NCBI GenBank assembly: GCA_017404785.1
Contig: JAFRBQ010000003.1
Location: 1 to 48,482, forward strand
Direction: 5' to 3'
DNA length: 48,482 nucleotides
From: Erysipelotrichaceae bacterium
GTDB lineage: Bacteria > Bacillota_I > Bacilli_A > Erysipelotrichales > Erysipelotrichaceae
Positions 1 to 8,940 of the stretch are shown in pieces (position 1 is the first letter of the stretch; the number at the start of each line of letters is the position of its first letter). A program made the translations under genes and the position numbers. The notes beneath the pieces are model-generated. The model was not told where the DNA came from. It made no database searches and saw only the letters and a program-made list of their open reading frames with translations.

Positions 1-3
1 ATT

Positions 4-831
4 ATGCTTAAAAAGGTTGTAGAGTATTTGAAAAAACATCCAGTTATTGCAGCGGCATTAACCGTTGTTTTTGGAACTGTATGTGTTTATACGATACCTG
101 TAGAAAACAATTATCACAGATTTCTTGTCAGGGCTATGCTTTGTGGTTTTGTGAGTTTCGTTCTATACCGGATCTCCGGTGAAAAGACTTTTGAATCATC
201 ATACAAAAACACGGGATATGTTATTAAATGTTTTACTGTTTATTTGATTATGTCTCTGATTCAGGGAGTGTTACTGCTGTTAGGCAATATCCAAAGCAGC
301 ACTATGGTCGAAAACCCGGTTATAGGGTTGATTAATACTTTTCTATTCTTCATATCTGTAGGCTTATTCGAAGAACTGTTATTCAGAGCTGTTATCAATG
401 ATGCGATCTTATATGAATTAAGAGATAAGAAAAATGTATTCCTTATAATAGCTCTGGTATCATCCATCACTTTTGGTGCAATTCATACAATTGATGTAGA
501 TGTTACATCAATTACAGCCTGGGCCTTAGCTATAGGCAAAACATTGGAGGCGGCAGTTTTCGGTCTTGCTTTACTGATTCTGTACTGGAAGACAAGAAAT
601 GTATGGGCGTGTGGTATAACTCATGGACTATACGATTTTCTGACAGGCTTTTCTACAGGTATATTTCAATCAGCTCAAGAGGCTACATCATATGTTGCTG
701 TAAATGCCAATTCATCTTATTCATTGATCATGTATGGAATAAGAACAGTAATTGGAATAATAATCGCTTTCATCATATGGAAGAAGGTCTCAAAGCAGAT
801 CGATTTTGAGAAAATAAGAAAAGAATGGTGA
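4..831 (+). CDS. CPBP family intramembrane metalloprotease
   Basis: This 275-residue polytopic membrane protein belongs to the CPBP (Abi/Rce1-type) glutamate-dependent intramembrane protease family. The motifs are clear: EELLFR near residues 123-128 (the EExxxR signature), a histidine in FGAIHTID near residue 161, and a second histidine in GITHGLYDF near residue 207. About seven or eight hydrophobic segments flank them. Bacterial members process membrane-embedded substrates or prenylated peptides, and some lie in bacteriocin loci as maturation or immunity factors; the substrate here is unknown. The start is three bases into the window, so its ribosome binding site cannot be seen. A PrsW-type protease gene follows 53 bases downstream on the same strand, which suggests a two-gene operon. 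Confidence 0.85.
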   Translation: MLKKVVEYLKKHPVIAAALTVVFGTVCVYTIPVENNYHRFLVRAMLCGFVSFVLYRISGEKTFESSYKNTGYVIKCFTVYLIMSLIQGVLLLLGNIQSSTMVENPVIGLINTFLFFISVGLFEELLFRAVINDAILYELRDKKNVFLIIALVSSITFGAIHTIDVDVTSITAWALAIGKTLEAAVFGLALLILYWKTRNVWACGITHGLYDFLTGFSTGIFQSAQEATSYVAVNANSSYSLIMYGIRTVIGIIIAFIIWKKVSKQIDFEKIRKEW

Positions 832-884
832 TCAGATCAGTAATGATTTTTATATAAATATATTGATTCAGGAGGATTAAAAAA

Positions 885-1667
885 ATGAATGTTAATATTA
901 TGACTGTTGTCTATGTACTGTGTGTAATTGCGTATCTTGGTTTTCTCTATTACAGAATGGTTAAAAGAGAAATTCCTAAACCAATTGGATGGGTTATGGC
1001 GTTAGTTCCGATCGCCTTTGGAATGGCCACTTTTGATATTTCCGGTTTTACAGGAATAAAGCTGTATCTGGGTAATGCTTCTATGCAGGAAGCTTTGGCT
1101 AAGCTTCCTGCTGTGCTTGAATCATTATTAGGTGCATTTTTAGGTGCGGGTTTACCGGAAGAAATATATAAGGGAACAGTTCTTATTGTTGCGATACTGA
1201 TCTTTAAACCCAAGAATGTATATGAGTACTGTCTGATGGGCGTAGCTGTCGGCCTTGGTTTTACAATAATGGAAGAATTCGCATATATGAACACTCCTTC
1301 ATTAGGTACAGTTGCAATGAGAGCCTTGCATCTTCCTGCCCATATGGCATTGAATATGCTGACGGGAGAACTGTTTGGTAGAGCTAAATACAACAGAATA
1401 AACGGCAAAGGATTACAGATTTCAAAATACATCCTTGGTTTCCTTGCTCCGGCAGTACTTCATACAATATTTGATGCGTTTGCTTCCAACAACAGGCTTA
1501 TATTGTATTCCATTGCAAATAATAATACCGGAGCAGGATTCTGGATCGGTTCTGCGCTGATGGTTGTAACTTTTATTGGCCTGGCTGTATACATCTACTG
1601 GATGCTTATAAGACTTAAGAAAAAGACTCAGGAATTCTGCGCAATGGAAACTGTGACTGGAAAATAA
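885..1667 (+). CDS. PrsW family intramembrane protease
   Basis: This 260-residue membrane protein is a PrsW-type glutamic intramembrane protease. The family motifs are present: EEIYK near residue 92 (EExxK), EEFAY near residue 129, HLPAH near residue 149 and HTIFD near residue 192. In Bacillus, PrsW performs site-1 cleavage of an anti-sigma factor; many paralogs have unknown substrates and no anti-sigma gene is visible nearby. A strong ribosome binding site (CAGGAGG) precedes the ATG. It follows the CPBP protease gene and ends at an intrinsic terminator at 1701-1727. A second PrsW-like gene lies near 18.7 kb, so the window encodes two paralogs. Confidence 0.85.
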   Translation: MNVNIMTVVYVLCVIAYLGFLYYRMVKREIPKPIGWVMALVPIAFGMATFDISGFTGIKLYLGNASMQEALAKLPAVLESLLGAFLGAGLPEEIYKGTVLIVAILIFKPKNVYEYCLMGVAVGLGFTIMEEFAYMNTPSLGTVAMRALHLPAHMALNMLTGELFGRAKYNRINGKGLQISKYILGFLAPAVLHTIFDAFASNNRLILYSIANNNTGAGFWIGSALMVVTFIGLAVYIYWMLIRLKKKTQEFCAMETVTGK

Positions 1668-1700
1668 TATTTCAACAGACACAAAGGAATAGAATATCTA

Positions 1701-1727
1701 AAAGTATCATTCAAGGTGATACTTTTT
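1701..1727 (+). terminator. Intrinsic terminator after the protease pair
   Basis: Inverted repeat AAAGTATCA and TGATACTTT with a 7-base loop, ending in a T run. It closes the CPBP/PrsW transcript. Confidence 0.75.
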
Positions 1728-1778
1728 GAATGCTCAATCAATCGTATGAAGTTATAATATGTATAAGGACTATTACTG

Positions 1779-2663
1779 ATGAACAGAGATTTTCTAATCG
1801 ATTTTAACCGAAAAAGAAGCATCATGGCTCTGCTTGCGGCGATCGTTGGAGCGATCTTCTATCATATTTCCATCTATGGAGGCATCGTCATGTTTGCGGA
1901 AGAAAAGATCTCCTTCAAGCTTTTCCGCTATTTCACGATCATTTCCGGCATCTATGGACTTATCGTAACGATCATGCTGATACCGTTTGCGATCAATGGT
2001 CTGATCAATAAGCGTTTCACCTACAACCGCTGGATGGCCATGCTTCATTATTCGACGGCGATCTGTACCTCGGTGGTCTTTATCTTTGCTTTGTGTTTCA
2101 TCAGTTTCTATGATCCGATCCTGGCCTTTGGCGGGTATAATTTCAATCTGCATTTTGTCTGCCCGGTCATGATCCTGGTGGCCTTCTTACATGTGGAGTC
2201 GGCGACCCATTTTACGGTCAGAGATTCTCTGATATGCATCATTCCGATCATCATCTATTCACTGGTCTATTTCTATAATGTCGTGATCGTACACAACTGG
2301 GAAGATCTCTATAACTTCAACACCTATCTTCCTTTCTACATCAGCATGCCTCTGATCTATCTGTATGTCTTTCTGATCGCAGATGGCTTGAGAAGACTCA
2401 ACAACGTCAAAAACAGATACGTAAGAAAATCTCTTACGAGAGCCTGGAAGAGCGATGTTGATGAAGTTTCGATCAAGATCGACATCTATGGTCTGGGAAG
2501 ATATGTCGGACTGCATGGCGAAAGCAACAGTATAAACATGAACTTCGATGTCCTGACTACGATCGCCGATGCCTATGACATAAAACTGGAAGAGCTGGCC
2601 AACGCCTACACCAAGGGTGTAATTGATGGCGAGAATGAAAAACAGAAACAGCCGGAAAAATAA
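1779..2663 (+). CDS. Six-segment membrane protein with a helix-turn-helix-like tail
   Basis: This 294-residue protein has about six hydrophobic segments in residues 15-205, with a loose resemblance to Pr6Pr-type membrane proteins (a histidine plus proline in NLHFVCPVM). The soluble tail, about residues 225-290, contains a stretch (LTTIADAYDIKLEELANAY) that reads like the second half of an XRE-type helix-turn-helix, which suggests but does not prove DNA or protein binding. The ATG has AAGGA ten bases upstream, and a TATAAT box lies at 1753-1758. The gene converges on tRNA-Gly, with only five bases between its stop codon and the tRNA 3' end. Function is unknown. Confidence 0.7.
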   Translation: MNRDFLIDFNRKRSIMALLAAIVGAIFYHISIYGGIVMFAEEKISFKLFRYFTIISGIYGLIVTIMLIPFAINGLINKRFTYNRWMAMLHYSTAICTSVVFIFALCFISFYDPILAFGGYNFNLHFVCPVMILVAFLHVESATHFTVRDSLICIIPIIIYSLVYFYNVVIVHNWEDLYNFNTYLPFYISMPLIYLYVFLIADGLRRLNNVKNRYVRKSLTRAWKSDVDEVSIKIDIYGLGRYVGLHGESNSINMNFDVLTTIADAYDIKLEELANAYTKGVIDGENEKQKQPEK

Positions 2664-2668
2664 AAAAA

Positions 2669-2742
2669 TGGAGCAGGTGAGGGGAATCGAACCCCCGTTG
2701 CAACCTTGGGAAGGTCGAGTTCTACCATTGAACCACACCTGC
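2669..2742 (-). tRNA. tRNA-Gly (anticodon CCC)
   Basis: Read on the minus strand, the 7-bp acceptor stem GCAGGTG/CACCTGC closes. The anticodon arm CGACC-TTCCCAA-GGTTG gives anticodon CCC, the T loop is TTCGATT, the discriminator base is T as usual for bacterial glycine tRNAs, and CCA is encoded. All arms pair. Confidence 0.95.
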
Positions 2743-2754
2743 ATTCCTGTATAT

Positions 2755-2760
2755 ATTATA
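2755..2760 (-). promoter_or_regulatory. Candidate -10 box for tRNA-Gly
   Basis: TATAAT on the minus strand lies 13 bases upstream of the tRNA 5' end. No good -35 box is visible. The box lies just upstream of the divergent polysaccharide deacetylase gene, so the two start regions overlap. Confidence 0.45.
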
Positions 2761-2773
2761 AGCGGTTTTGGAT

Positions 2774-3985
2774 ATGAATAACACTTCATACACATCAGGA
2801 AAAGAAAACAGAACTGTAAAGAGGATAGCGATACTGTTATTCTCTGTTTTATTACTGACACTTTCAGCCTGTGCAAGATCCGAAAATGAAGGTGCCGAAA
2901 AATACACCAATGGCAAGTGCACAGTCTTCTATCCTGGTGAAAATATGACGATCAGGGACTATGCGATGAGCCTATGTGAAAGCAAGGAAGAACTTCTCTA
3001 TGACTACAAGGTGGAAAAGGCCGGTGATTATCTGAAACTCAGCTATCAAAACGGCAGATATTTCTATCTGAACAAAGATATGAGCGATCTTGAATTCAAG
3101 GTGATCGATGGTGCGGAAATGCTTTCAGATATGCTTCGATATGAGATGAAGAAAAATGAGATCGATGAAGCCTATACGACAGGCTTCTGGCTGAATTCCG
3201 ACAAAGACAGTCTTGAACTGAGTGATATAGACATAGAAGTGAAGGATGATCATCTCAAGCTTGATTTCAGAGATTTTGATTATACGATGGATCTTCCGCT
3301 GGGCTATCTGAAGATGCTTACAGGAAAGGATCTGGGTTTTGAAGAACTACACGATTATGAGAAACAGAGCTATCTTTCCCCAAACAGACCGATGGTTGCC
3401 ATCACCTATGATGATGGACCATACAGGACTGTTGATGAAGTGCTCTATCAGATCTTCAGTAAATACGACGCCAAAGCGACTTTCTACGTTGCCGGCTACC
3501 GCATGAGTGCCAATGAGATGGAAAACATCGCTGAAGGGATTAAACTGGGGATGGAGTTTGGTTCCCATAGCGAGAATCATGAAAATCTCTCTACTCTGGG
3601 AGCCTATGAAGCCAAGGCTACCATAATGGAACCGGTCAATTATGTGTATCAGAAGCTTGGCTATGAGATGAAGACCTATCGTCCGCCATATGGTGCCAGA
3701 AACTATGACATGGAAGATATCATCGACATGCCGGCGATACTGTGGTCGGTAGACACCAAGGACTGGGCAAACCGCGATGAAGATATCACTTATGAAAGGG
3801 CGGTGGCTGATGTAGAAGACGGGGATGTCATTCTGATGCATTCGCTTTACATGTCTTCCGCAAGAGCCAGTGAAAGGATCGTACCGGAACTGATCGATCA
3901 GGGCTTCCAACTCGTCACAGTAAGTCAGCTGCTGGAATACAAGGGCTATGATCTGTCAAAGCTGAAAGCATACGGACACAATTGA
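2774..3985 (+). CDS. Polysaccharide deacetylase lipoprotein (NodB domain)
   Basis: A lipoprotein signal ends in the lipobox LSAC (Cys at residue 33), so the protein should be anchored outside the membrane. The N-terminal half, about residues 40-200, is an unrecognised extracellular region. The C-terminal half is a NodB homology domain of carbohydrate esterase family 4: TYDDGP near residue 211 with the catalytic and metal aspartates, SHSENH near residue 264 with the metal histidines, RPPYGAR, and HSLYM near the end. Such enzymes remove acetyl groups from peptidoglycan or other beta-linked N-acetylglucosamine polymers. An in-frame TTG lies two codons earlier; I prefer the ATG. No clear ribosome binding site is visible. 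It ends in a shared bidirectional terminator. Confidence 0.9.
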   Translation: MNNTSYTSGKENRTVKRIAILLFSVLLLTLSACARSENEGAEKYTNGKCTVFYPGENMTIRDYAMSLCESKEELLYDYKVEKAGDYLKLSYQNGRYFYLNKDMSDLEFKVIDGAEMLSDMLRYEMKKNEIDEAYTTGFWLNSDKDSLELSDIDIEVKDDHLKLDFRDFDYTMDLPLGYLKMLTGKDLGFEELHDYEKQSYLSPNRPMVAITYDDGPYRTVDEVLYQIFSKYDAKATFYVAGYRMSANEMENIAEGIKLGMEFGSHSENHENLSTLGAYEAKATIMEPVNYVYQKLGYEMKTYRPPYGARNYDMEDIIDMPAILWSVDTKDWANRDEDITYERAVADVEDGDVILMHSLYMSSARASERIVPELIDQGFQLVTVSQLLEYKGYDLSKLKAYGHN

Positions 3986-4010
3986 AAAAGTTCTCCATAA
4001 GAGAACTTTT
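3986..4010. terminator. Bidirectional intrinsic terminator
   Basis: GTTCTC and GAGAAC around a 5-base loop, flanked by AAAA and TTTT, serve both the deacetylase gene (plus) and the YkvA-family gene (minus). The stop codon of the minus-strand gene overlaps the hairpin tail. Confidence 0.8.
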
Positions 4011-4464
4011 ATTCTGAAGATACAGGTCTTGCTTCAACGTCGATCACTTCGCCATTTCTGCGCCACTTGCTGTAGTTATCAAGATCATGTTTGAAAGACA
4101 TGAAGCAGAAGGCAATGATCGTCGCATCATCGATCAGTCCGAGACCCGGTATGAAGTCGGGAATGACATCGATCGGTGAGAGGAAATAGATCAGTGCAGC
4201 TACGATCGTAACGATGCTCATGAACGGTATTTCCCGATATTCCTTTTTTATATAGCTTCTGATAAGGGAAATGAATAATGGAATATATGTCTTTAGTTCT
4301 TTGATCCTTTTCACAAAGAAGAGGGGATTCTTGTTTCTTACTGAATCATTGAATCTGTCTTCAATATCATCCATGAATTCATTTGTCTTTTCTTCATCAG
4401 AAAGAATGTCTTTGGCTTTTCTGAATCTTTTTTCCAGTTCCTTCATTAAATTTTCTCTATCCAT
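4009..4464 (-). CDS. YkvA/DUF1232 family small membrane protein
   Basis: This 151-residue protein has the DUF1232 core: a hydrophobic segment, then the conserved turn YFLSPIDVIPDFIPGLGLID and a second hydrophobic helix. The N-terminal 70 residues are charged and helical. The family is widespread and poorly understood. A first ATG at 4473 sits directly against AGGAGG with no spacer, so the second in-frame ATG at 4464, nine bases from AGGAGG, is the better start. It is monocistronic, lying between the adhE terminator and the shared terminator at 3986-4010. Confidence 0.85.
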   Translation of the reverse strand: MDRENLMKELEKRFRKAKDILSDEEKTNEFMDDIEDRFNDSVRNKNPLFFVKRIKELKTYIPLFISLIRSYIKKEYREIPFMSIVTIVAALIYFLSPIDVIPDFIPGLGLIDDATIIAFCFMSFKHDLDNYSKWRRNGEVIDVEARPVSSE

Positions 4465-4540
4465 AGATTTCATCCTCCTTTTCCTATTCTCTATTTATAC
4501 GATAATCCGAAAAAAAAGGGAAATACTCAAAAAGGCAGAA

Positions 4541-4584
4541 AAAGCTGTCACATTTGGCGATCGTACGCCTTATATGACAGCTTT
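4541..4584 (-). terminator. Terminator downstream of adhE (nested hairpin)
   Basis: A 10-bp outer stem (AAAGCTGTCA with TGACAGCTTT) encloses a second stem (GGCG/CGCC). On the minus strand it is followed by a T-rich tail, placing it about 30 bases past the adhE stop codon. Confidence 0.75.
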
Positions 4585-4615
4585 TATTCATGCTTATGTT
4601 ATTGACTAATCAATA

Positions 4616-7225
4616 TCAGTTTCCACTGTAGCAGTCCATGAGGATCTTTTTCATATCTTCGACCATCGGAACACGCGGATTGGCCGGAGAGCACTGATCT
4701 TCAAAAGCCAGAGCGGCAATGGAGTCAAGACTTTCTTCAAACTGCTTTTTATCGATGCCCATGGCTTCAAAGTTCGGATCGAGTCCGCATTCCTTGCATA
4801 GACTGTTTACGGCCTTTGCCAGAGATTCAACACCCTGTTCAGGTGTGCTGGCTTTAAGACCAAGAAGCTGGGCAATCTCCTGATATTTTATATCGGCACA
4901 GTAATGATTATATTTTGGCCACACGGATAGTTTGGTTGGAACAGTACCGTTATAGCGGATGACGTGCGGAAGCAAAACTGCACAGGTGTAACCATGAACG
5001 GTATGGAACTGTGCACCGACTTTGTGGGCCAGGGAGTGAGCCATGCCTAAGAAAGCATTGGCGAAAGCCATGCCGGCAATCGTTGCGGCGTTATGCATCT
5101 TTTCTCTGGCTTCCAGATCATTCTTTCCGTCTTTGACAGCGCGAGGAAGATATTTGAAGACCAGCTGAATGGCTTTGAGACAGAGTCCATCGGTATAGTC
5201 GTTGGCCATGACGGAAACATAGGCTTCAATGGCATGGGTCAGGACATCCATTCCGGTCATAGCGGTAGTCTTAGGCGGAAGATTAGTCGTGAATTCCGGA
5301 TCGACGATCGCAACTGTCGGAGTCAAAGAATAGTCGGTGAGTGGATACTTCTTGTTGTTGGCCTTATCGGAAATGACAGCAAAAGGTGTTACTTCCGAAC
5401 CTGTTCCTGAAGTGGTCGGGATGCAGATGAGCTTGGTCTTTCGACCCAGTTCCGGATACTTGAAAGCACGTTTACGGATATCCATGAACTTCTGTTTCAG
5501 ATCGTCAAAATTGACATCCGGATTCTCATAGAAAAGCCACATGCCCTTGGCGGCATCCATGACACTGCCTCCGCCTAAAGCGATAATGGTATCCGGTTTG
5601 AAGATGTCCATCATGCTGGCACCTTTTCTTACTGTCGTGATATCCGGATCTGGTTCAACGTCGCAGAACAGCTGAATGACGACTTTATTGCGGCGGGCAT
5701 AAAGCTCTTCGGTTATCTTTGACAGGAAACCGAATTCGACCATTGAGGTATCGGTGACGATAAAGACTCTGTTGATGTCGCGGCAGGACTTAAGATATTG
5801 GATCGAATTTCTTTCGAAGTAGATCTTCTGTGGCACTTTGAACCATTGCACGGTATTTCTCCTTTTTCCGACTTTCTTGATGTTTAAGAGGTTGGCAGCG
5901 GAAACATTGCCGCCGATCGAGTTGCGGCCATAGGTACCGCAGCCCAGCGTCAAAGATGGCAGGAAGGAATTGTAGACATTGCCGATGCCGCCAAAAGTGG
6001 AAGGTGAATTCCAGATGATACGCATGGCCGGGACCTGATCGCCATAGGCATCAGCGAGTTCCTGGCTCTGGCAATGGATGGCAGCCGAATGGCCCAGACC
6101 GTTGAAGCGGACCATCGCTTCCGCTTTTCCAAAACCGTCTTTTTCATCTTTGGCTTTAAAGAAGGCCAGGACAGGAGAAAGCTTCTCTCTTGACATCGGC
6201 TCTTTTTCACCGATGTTCTTGCATTCAACGCCAATAATGACGCAGTCATCAGGTACTTTGATGCCGGCCTGCTTGGCGATCCATTGCGGCGATTTGCCAG
6301 CCACGTCGCCATTGAGTCTGGCATTTTCGACTCCCTTTTCGTTTTCCGCAAAGCCGAACATGAACTTTGACAGTTTTTTCTTTTCTTCCGGTTTCAGGAA
6401 GTGGACCTTGAATTTCTTAAAAAGAGAAACAGCTGCTTCATAGATCTCTTCATCAATGATGACACCCTGTTCACTGGCACAGACCATGCCATTATCAAAG
6501 GACTTGGAGATCACGATGTCATTGACAGCCTGGGTGACATCGCAGGACTTGTGCATGTAGGCCGGAACATTGCCGGCTCCTACGCCCATCGCCGGTTTGC
6601 CACACGAATAAGCTGCCTTGACCATGGCATTGCCTCCGGTTGCCAGGATCGTAGAAACACCAGGATGATTCATCAGAGCTGAAGTAGCTTCCATGGAAGG
6701 GTGTTCGATCCACTGGATGCAGTTTTTCGGAGCGCCGCTGGCTTCTGCTGCTTCCTTCATGACGATAGCTGCCTGTTTTGAAGACTCTTGAGCATTCGGA
6801 TGGAAAGCGAAGATGATCGGGTTTCTTGTCTTGATGCAGATCAGCGACTTGAAAAGAACAGTCGAAGTAGGGTTGGTGACCGGAGTGATACCGCAGATGA
6901 CACCGACCGGTTCGGCGATCTCTGTAATACCGGTGACCGGATCTTCACTGATGACCCCGACGGTCTTCATGTGACGCATATTGTTGACGACATATTCGCA
7001 AGCGAAGAGGTTTTTTGTAGCTTTGTCTTCAAAAACACCGCGCTTTGTCTCATCGATCGCAGCCTTGGCCAGACTGCCATGATGGTCAAGACCGGCAACA
7101 GAACATTTTGCGACGATATAGTCGATCTTTTCCTGGTCGAAAGAGGCGAATTCTTCCAGTGCTTTCTGGGCATTTGAGACCAGTGTGTCTATTTCCTGTG
7201 TAACGGGATTTTTCTTTTCTTCCAT
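4616..7225 (-). CDS. adhE: Bifunctional acetaldehyde-CoA/alcohol dehydrogenase
   Basis: This 869-residue fused AdhE has the normal family length. Residues 1 to about 440 form the CoA-dependent aldehyde dehydrogenase, with the catalytic cysteine in DNGMVCASEQ near residue 248. Residues about 460-869 form the iron-dependent alcohol dehydrogenase, with the nucleotide-binding GGGSVMDAAK near 552, GTGSEVTPF, and metal-binding histidines in HSLAHKVGAQFHTVHG near 733. It converts acetyl-CoA to ethanol through acetaldehyde, using two NADH, and the enzyme assembles into spirosomes. The start has AGGAG five bases upstream. The gene is monocistronic with its own promoter, a Rex-like operator and a terminator, as expected for a fermentative gene controlled by the NADH/NAD+ ratio. 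Confidence 0.97.
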   Translation of the reverse strand: MEEKKNPVTQEIDTLVSNAQKALEEFASFDQEKIDYIVAKCSVAGLDHHGSLAKAAIDETKRGVFEDKATKNLFACEYVVNNMRHMKTVGVISEDPVTGITEIAEPVGVICGITPVTNPTSTVLFKSLICIKTRNPIIFAFHPNAQESSKQAAIVMKEAAEASGAPKNCIQWIEHPSMEATSALMNHPGVSTILATGGNAMVKAAYSCGKPAMGVGAGNVPAYMHKSCDVTQAVNDIVISKSFDNGMVCASEQGVIIDEEIYEAAVSLFKKFKVHFLKPEEKKKLSKFMFGFAENEKGVENARLNGDVAGKSPQWIAKQAGIKVPDDCVIIGVECKNIGEKEPMSREKLSPVLAFFKAKDEKDGFGKAEAMVRFNGLGHSAAIHCQSQELADAYGDQVPAMRIIWNSPSTFGGIGNVYNSFLPSLTLGCGTYGRNSIGGNVSAANLLNIKKVGKRRNTVQWFKVPQKIYFERNSIQYLKSCRDINRVFIVTDTSMVEFGFLSKITEELYARRNKVVIQLFCDVEPDPDITTVRKGASMMDIFKPDTIIALGGGSVMDAAKGMWLFYENPDVNFDDLKQKFMDIRKRAFKYPELGRKTKLICIPTTSGTGSEVTPFAVISDKANNKKYPLTDYSLTPTVAIVDPEFTTNLPPKTTAMTGMDVLTHAIEAYVSVMANDYTDGLCLKAIQLVFKYLPRAVKDGKNDLEAREKMHNAATIAGMAFANAFLGMAHSLAHKVGAQFHTVHGYTCAVLLPHVIRYNGTVPTKLSVWPKYNHYCADIKYQEIAQLLGLKASTPEQGVESLAKAVNSLCKECGLDPNFEAMGIDKKQFEESLDSIAALAFEDQCSPANPRVPMVEDMKKILMDCYSGN

Positions 7226-7241
7226 AGGACTCCTTTATAGT

Positions 7242-7259
7242 ATGTGAAATAATTAACAA
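7242..7259 (-). promoter_or_regulatory. Rex-like operator at adhE
   Basis: On the minus strand the 18-mer TTGTTAATTATTTCACAT matches the Rex consensus of two 7-base arms (TTGTTAA and TTCACAA or TTAACAA) around four bases. It lies 4 bases downstream of the -10 box, over the expected transcription start. adhE is a classic Rex target in Bacillota. Confidence 0.75.
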
Positions 7260-7263
7260 AGTC

Positions 7264-7292
7264 TTTATATCATAAAAAAGACTATGAATCAA
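7264..7292 (-). promoter_or_regulatory. adhE sigma-A-type promoter
   Basis: TTGATT, then a 17-base spacer, then TATAAA on the minus strand, immediately upstream of the Rex-like operator. The predicted start falls inside the operator. Confidence 0.7.
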
Positions 7293-7393
7293 CAGGAAGA
7301 CCGGAATATGATCACTAAAACGCTTACAATAAAAGAGTTTTCATTATAAGAAATAAACAAACCTGAAAACGGTGATGTTCCGCGCTTCTGACA

Positions 7394-7399
7394 TATAAT
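7394..7399 (+). promoter_or_regulatory. -10 box very close to the lysozyme start codon
   Basis: TATAAT ends 8 bases before the ATG of the GH25 gene, so a transcript from it would have almost no 5' leader. No Shine-Dalgarno sequence is visible and the -35 region is weak. Confidence 0.5.
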
Positions 7400-7407
7400 A
7401 GAAAAGT

Positions 7408-8163
7408 ATGAAAAAGAAAAGCAAAGCACTCATAATCATCCTGATCATATTGATTACTATATTGATTACTGTTTTTCTGATCGTCTTCATTCTGGCAAAG
7501 CAGAAGAAGGTCTTCATCAACAGGTGGTTCGTAGATGAGAAAAACAGTGTGATCGGTGTTGATGTCTCATCCTATCAGGCAGATATCGATATGAATGAAC
7601 TGAAGAATCAGAATATTGAATTCATCTATATCAAGGCGACTGAAGGAAGCAGTATGCAGGACAACCGTTTTACTCAAAACTGGGAAAAGGCGAAAAAGAC
7701 AGGTTTGTTATCAGGTGCTTATCATTTCTTCTCCTATGATTCCAAAGGAGAAACGCAGGCTCAAAATTTCATAAATACTCTGGGCAAGGATCTTAAAGGT
7801 CATCTGCTTCCGGTGGTCGATGTGGAATACTATGGTGACAAGGAAGAAAATCCGCCTCTAAAGGAAGATGTGATCAGAGAACTGAAGATATTCCTTGAAC
7901 TTCTGGAAAAGGAATATGGCGTCAAACCGATGATATACACAAGATCCGATATTTATAAAAAATATCTGAAAGGTGAATTTGACGGATACAAGAAGTGGAT
8001 ATCAAGTCTGTATACCCCGATATCCTGGAACTACAGGGATGACTGGTATATCTGGCAATACCTCAACAGAGGAGAGCTCAAGGGCTACAGCGGTGGTGAA
8101 AGATATATCGATCTCAATATCCTCAATAAAAACAAAAAGCTTGAAGAACTGATAGTTAAATAA
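7408..8163 (+). CDS. GH25 lysozyme (muramidase), membrane-anchored
   Basis: This 251-residue protein has a hydrophobic N-terminal anchor (residues 6-30) and a glycoside hydrolase family 25 domain from about residue 48 to the end. Typical motifs are GVDVSSYQ near residue 50 with the family aspartate, IYIKATEG, GAYHFFSY, LPVVDVEYYG near residue 135 with the catalytic Asp/Glu pair, and WIWQY-like YIWQYLNRG. These enzymes cut the beta-1,4 bond between N-acetylmuramic acid and N-acetylglucosamine. The anchor suggests wall remodelling by the producing cell. The start may be translated from a nearly leaderless mRNA. A terminator follows. Confidence 0.93.
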   Translation: MKKKSKALIIILIILITILITVFLIVFILAKQKKVFINRWFVDEKNSVIGVDVSSYQADIDMNELKNQNIEFIYIKATEGSSMQDNRFTQNWEKAKKTGLLSGAYHFFSYDSKGETQAQNFINTLGKDLKGHLLPVVDVEYYGDKEENPPLKEDVIRELKIFLELLEKEYGVKPMIYTRSDIYKKYLKGEFDGYKKWISSLYTPISWNYRDDWYIWQYLNRGELKGYSGGERYIDLNILNKNKKLEELIVK

Positions 8164-8185
8164 AACATTGATCTAAATATTTAAA

Positions 8186-8207
8186 AAAGGCAGGGTAACC
8201 TGCCTTT
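8186..8207. terminator. Intrinsic terminator after the GH25 gene
   Basis: AAAGGCAGG and CCTGCCTTT pair perfectly around GTAA. The flanking runs could let it act on both the lysozyme transcript and the converging lipoprotein transcript. Confidence 0.75.
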
Positions 8208-8239
8208 GTGATTCTTTTAGTAGCTATTTCTTCTGTATG

Positions 8240-8863
8240 CTACATTGTTGAGTGTTCAAGAGTCTTGCCTTCTGCTGTATAGACATCAAAGGTCGATGAT
8301 CCATCGGTGTTGGTGTGTGAGAGGGCAAACTGGTTCTGATAGATCTCGTTCATGCTCAGATCGCTGTCTTCATAGGTCATGATCAGTTCACCATCTTCAG
8401 AGAAGACGATACCGGTGCAGCTGTTATACTGGGCTGCGAAATTGAAGTTGAGCAGATAGAGCTCATCATTGAGATTGTACATGGTCAGATTGCCATAATC
8501 GCTGTTGATCTTTAGTTCCAGGTTTTCCAGTAAGGCGATATCTTTATCGTTGACCATCACTTCATCATAGAGGATGCAAGGATCATTCTGACAATAAGGA
8601 GCAGTGTTGTTTTTACCGGAAAGTTTTAAAGTTAGACCATTCTTGATCTCATAGGTCTGTTTTTTATGCAACAGTTGAAATTCATAGACGATCCACTGCT
8701 TTTCCAGCTGGTAGGTGTATTCCTTTTCATCAGGTTCGGTATCTGCCGGTACCGGATCATTCTGGGTAGGGAGAGGATTATTCTCTACAGGCGGTTCTTC
8801 TTTCTTGCCTGAGCAGGCGCAAAGACTTAAAGCTATCAGTAATACGATGATAATTTTTTTCAT
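8240..8863 (-). CDS. Lipoprotein of unknown function
   Basis: This 207-residue protein starts with a lipoprotein signal ending at LCAC (Cys near residue 18). A Pro/Glu/Asp-rich linker follows (about residues 20-48), then a beta-rich domain I do not recognise that contains a CQNDPC cysteine pair. GGAGG lies eight bases upstream of the ATG. A TATACT box at 8895-8900 on the minus strand is a candidate promoter element. It is divergent from the enoate reductase operon and shows no link to it. Confidence 0.7.
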   Translation of the reverse strand: MKKIIIVLLIALSLCACSGKKEEPPVENNPLPTQNDPVPADTEPDEKEYTYQLEKQWIVYEFQLLHKKQTYEIKNGLTLKLSGKNNTAPYCQNDPCILYDEVMVNDKDIALLENLELKINSDYGNLTMYNLNDELYLLNFNFAAQYNSCTGIVFSEDGELIMTYEDSDLSMNEIYQNQFALSHTNTDGSSTFDVYTAEGKTLEHSTM

Positions 8864-8940
8864 TGATCTACCTCCATTTTTTTTCTACAGTTTCAGTATA
8901 ACAGAAGTGGATTGTCATAAATACCTTACGGTCATGATTA

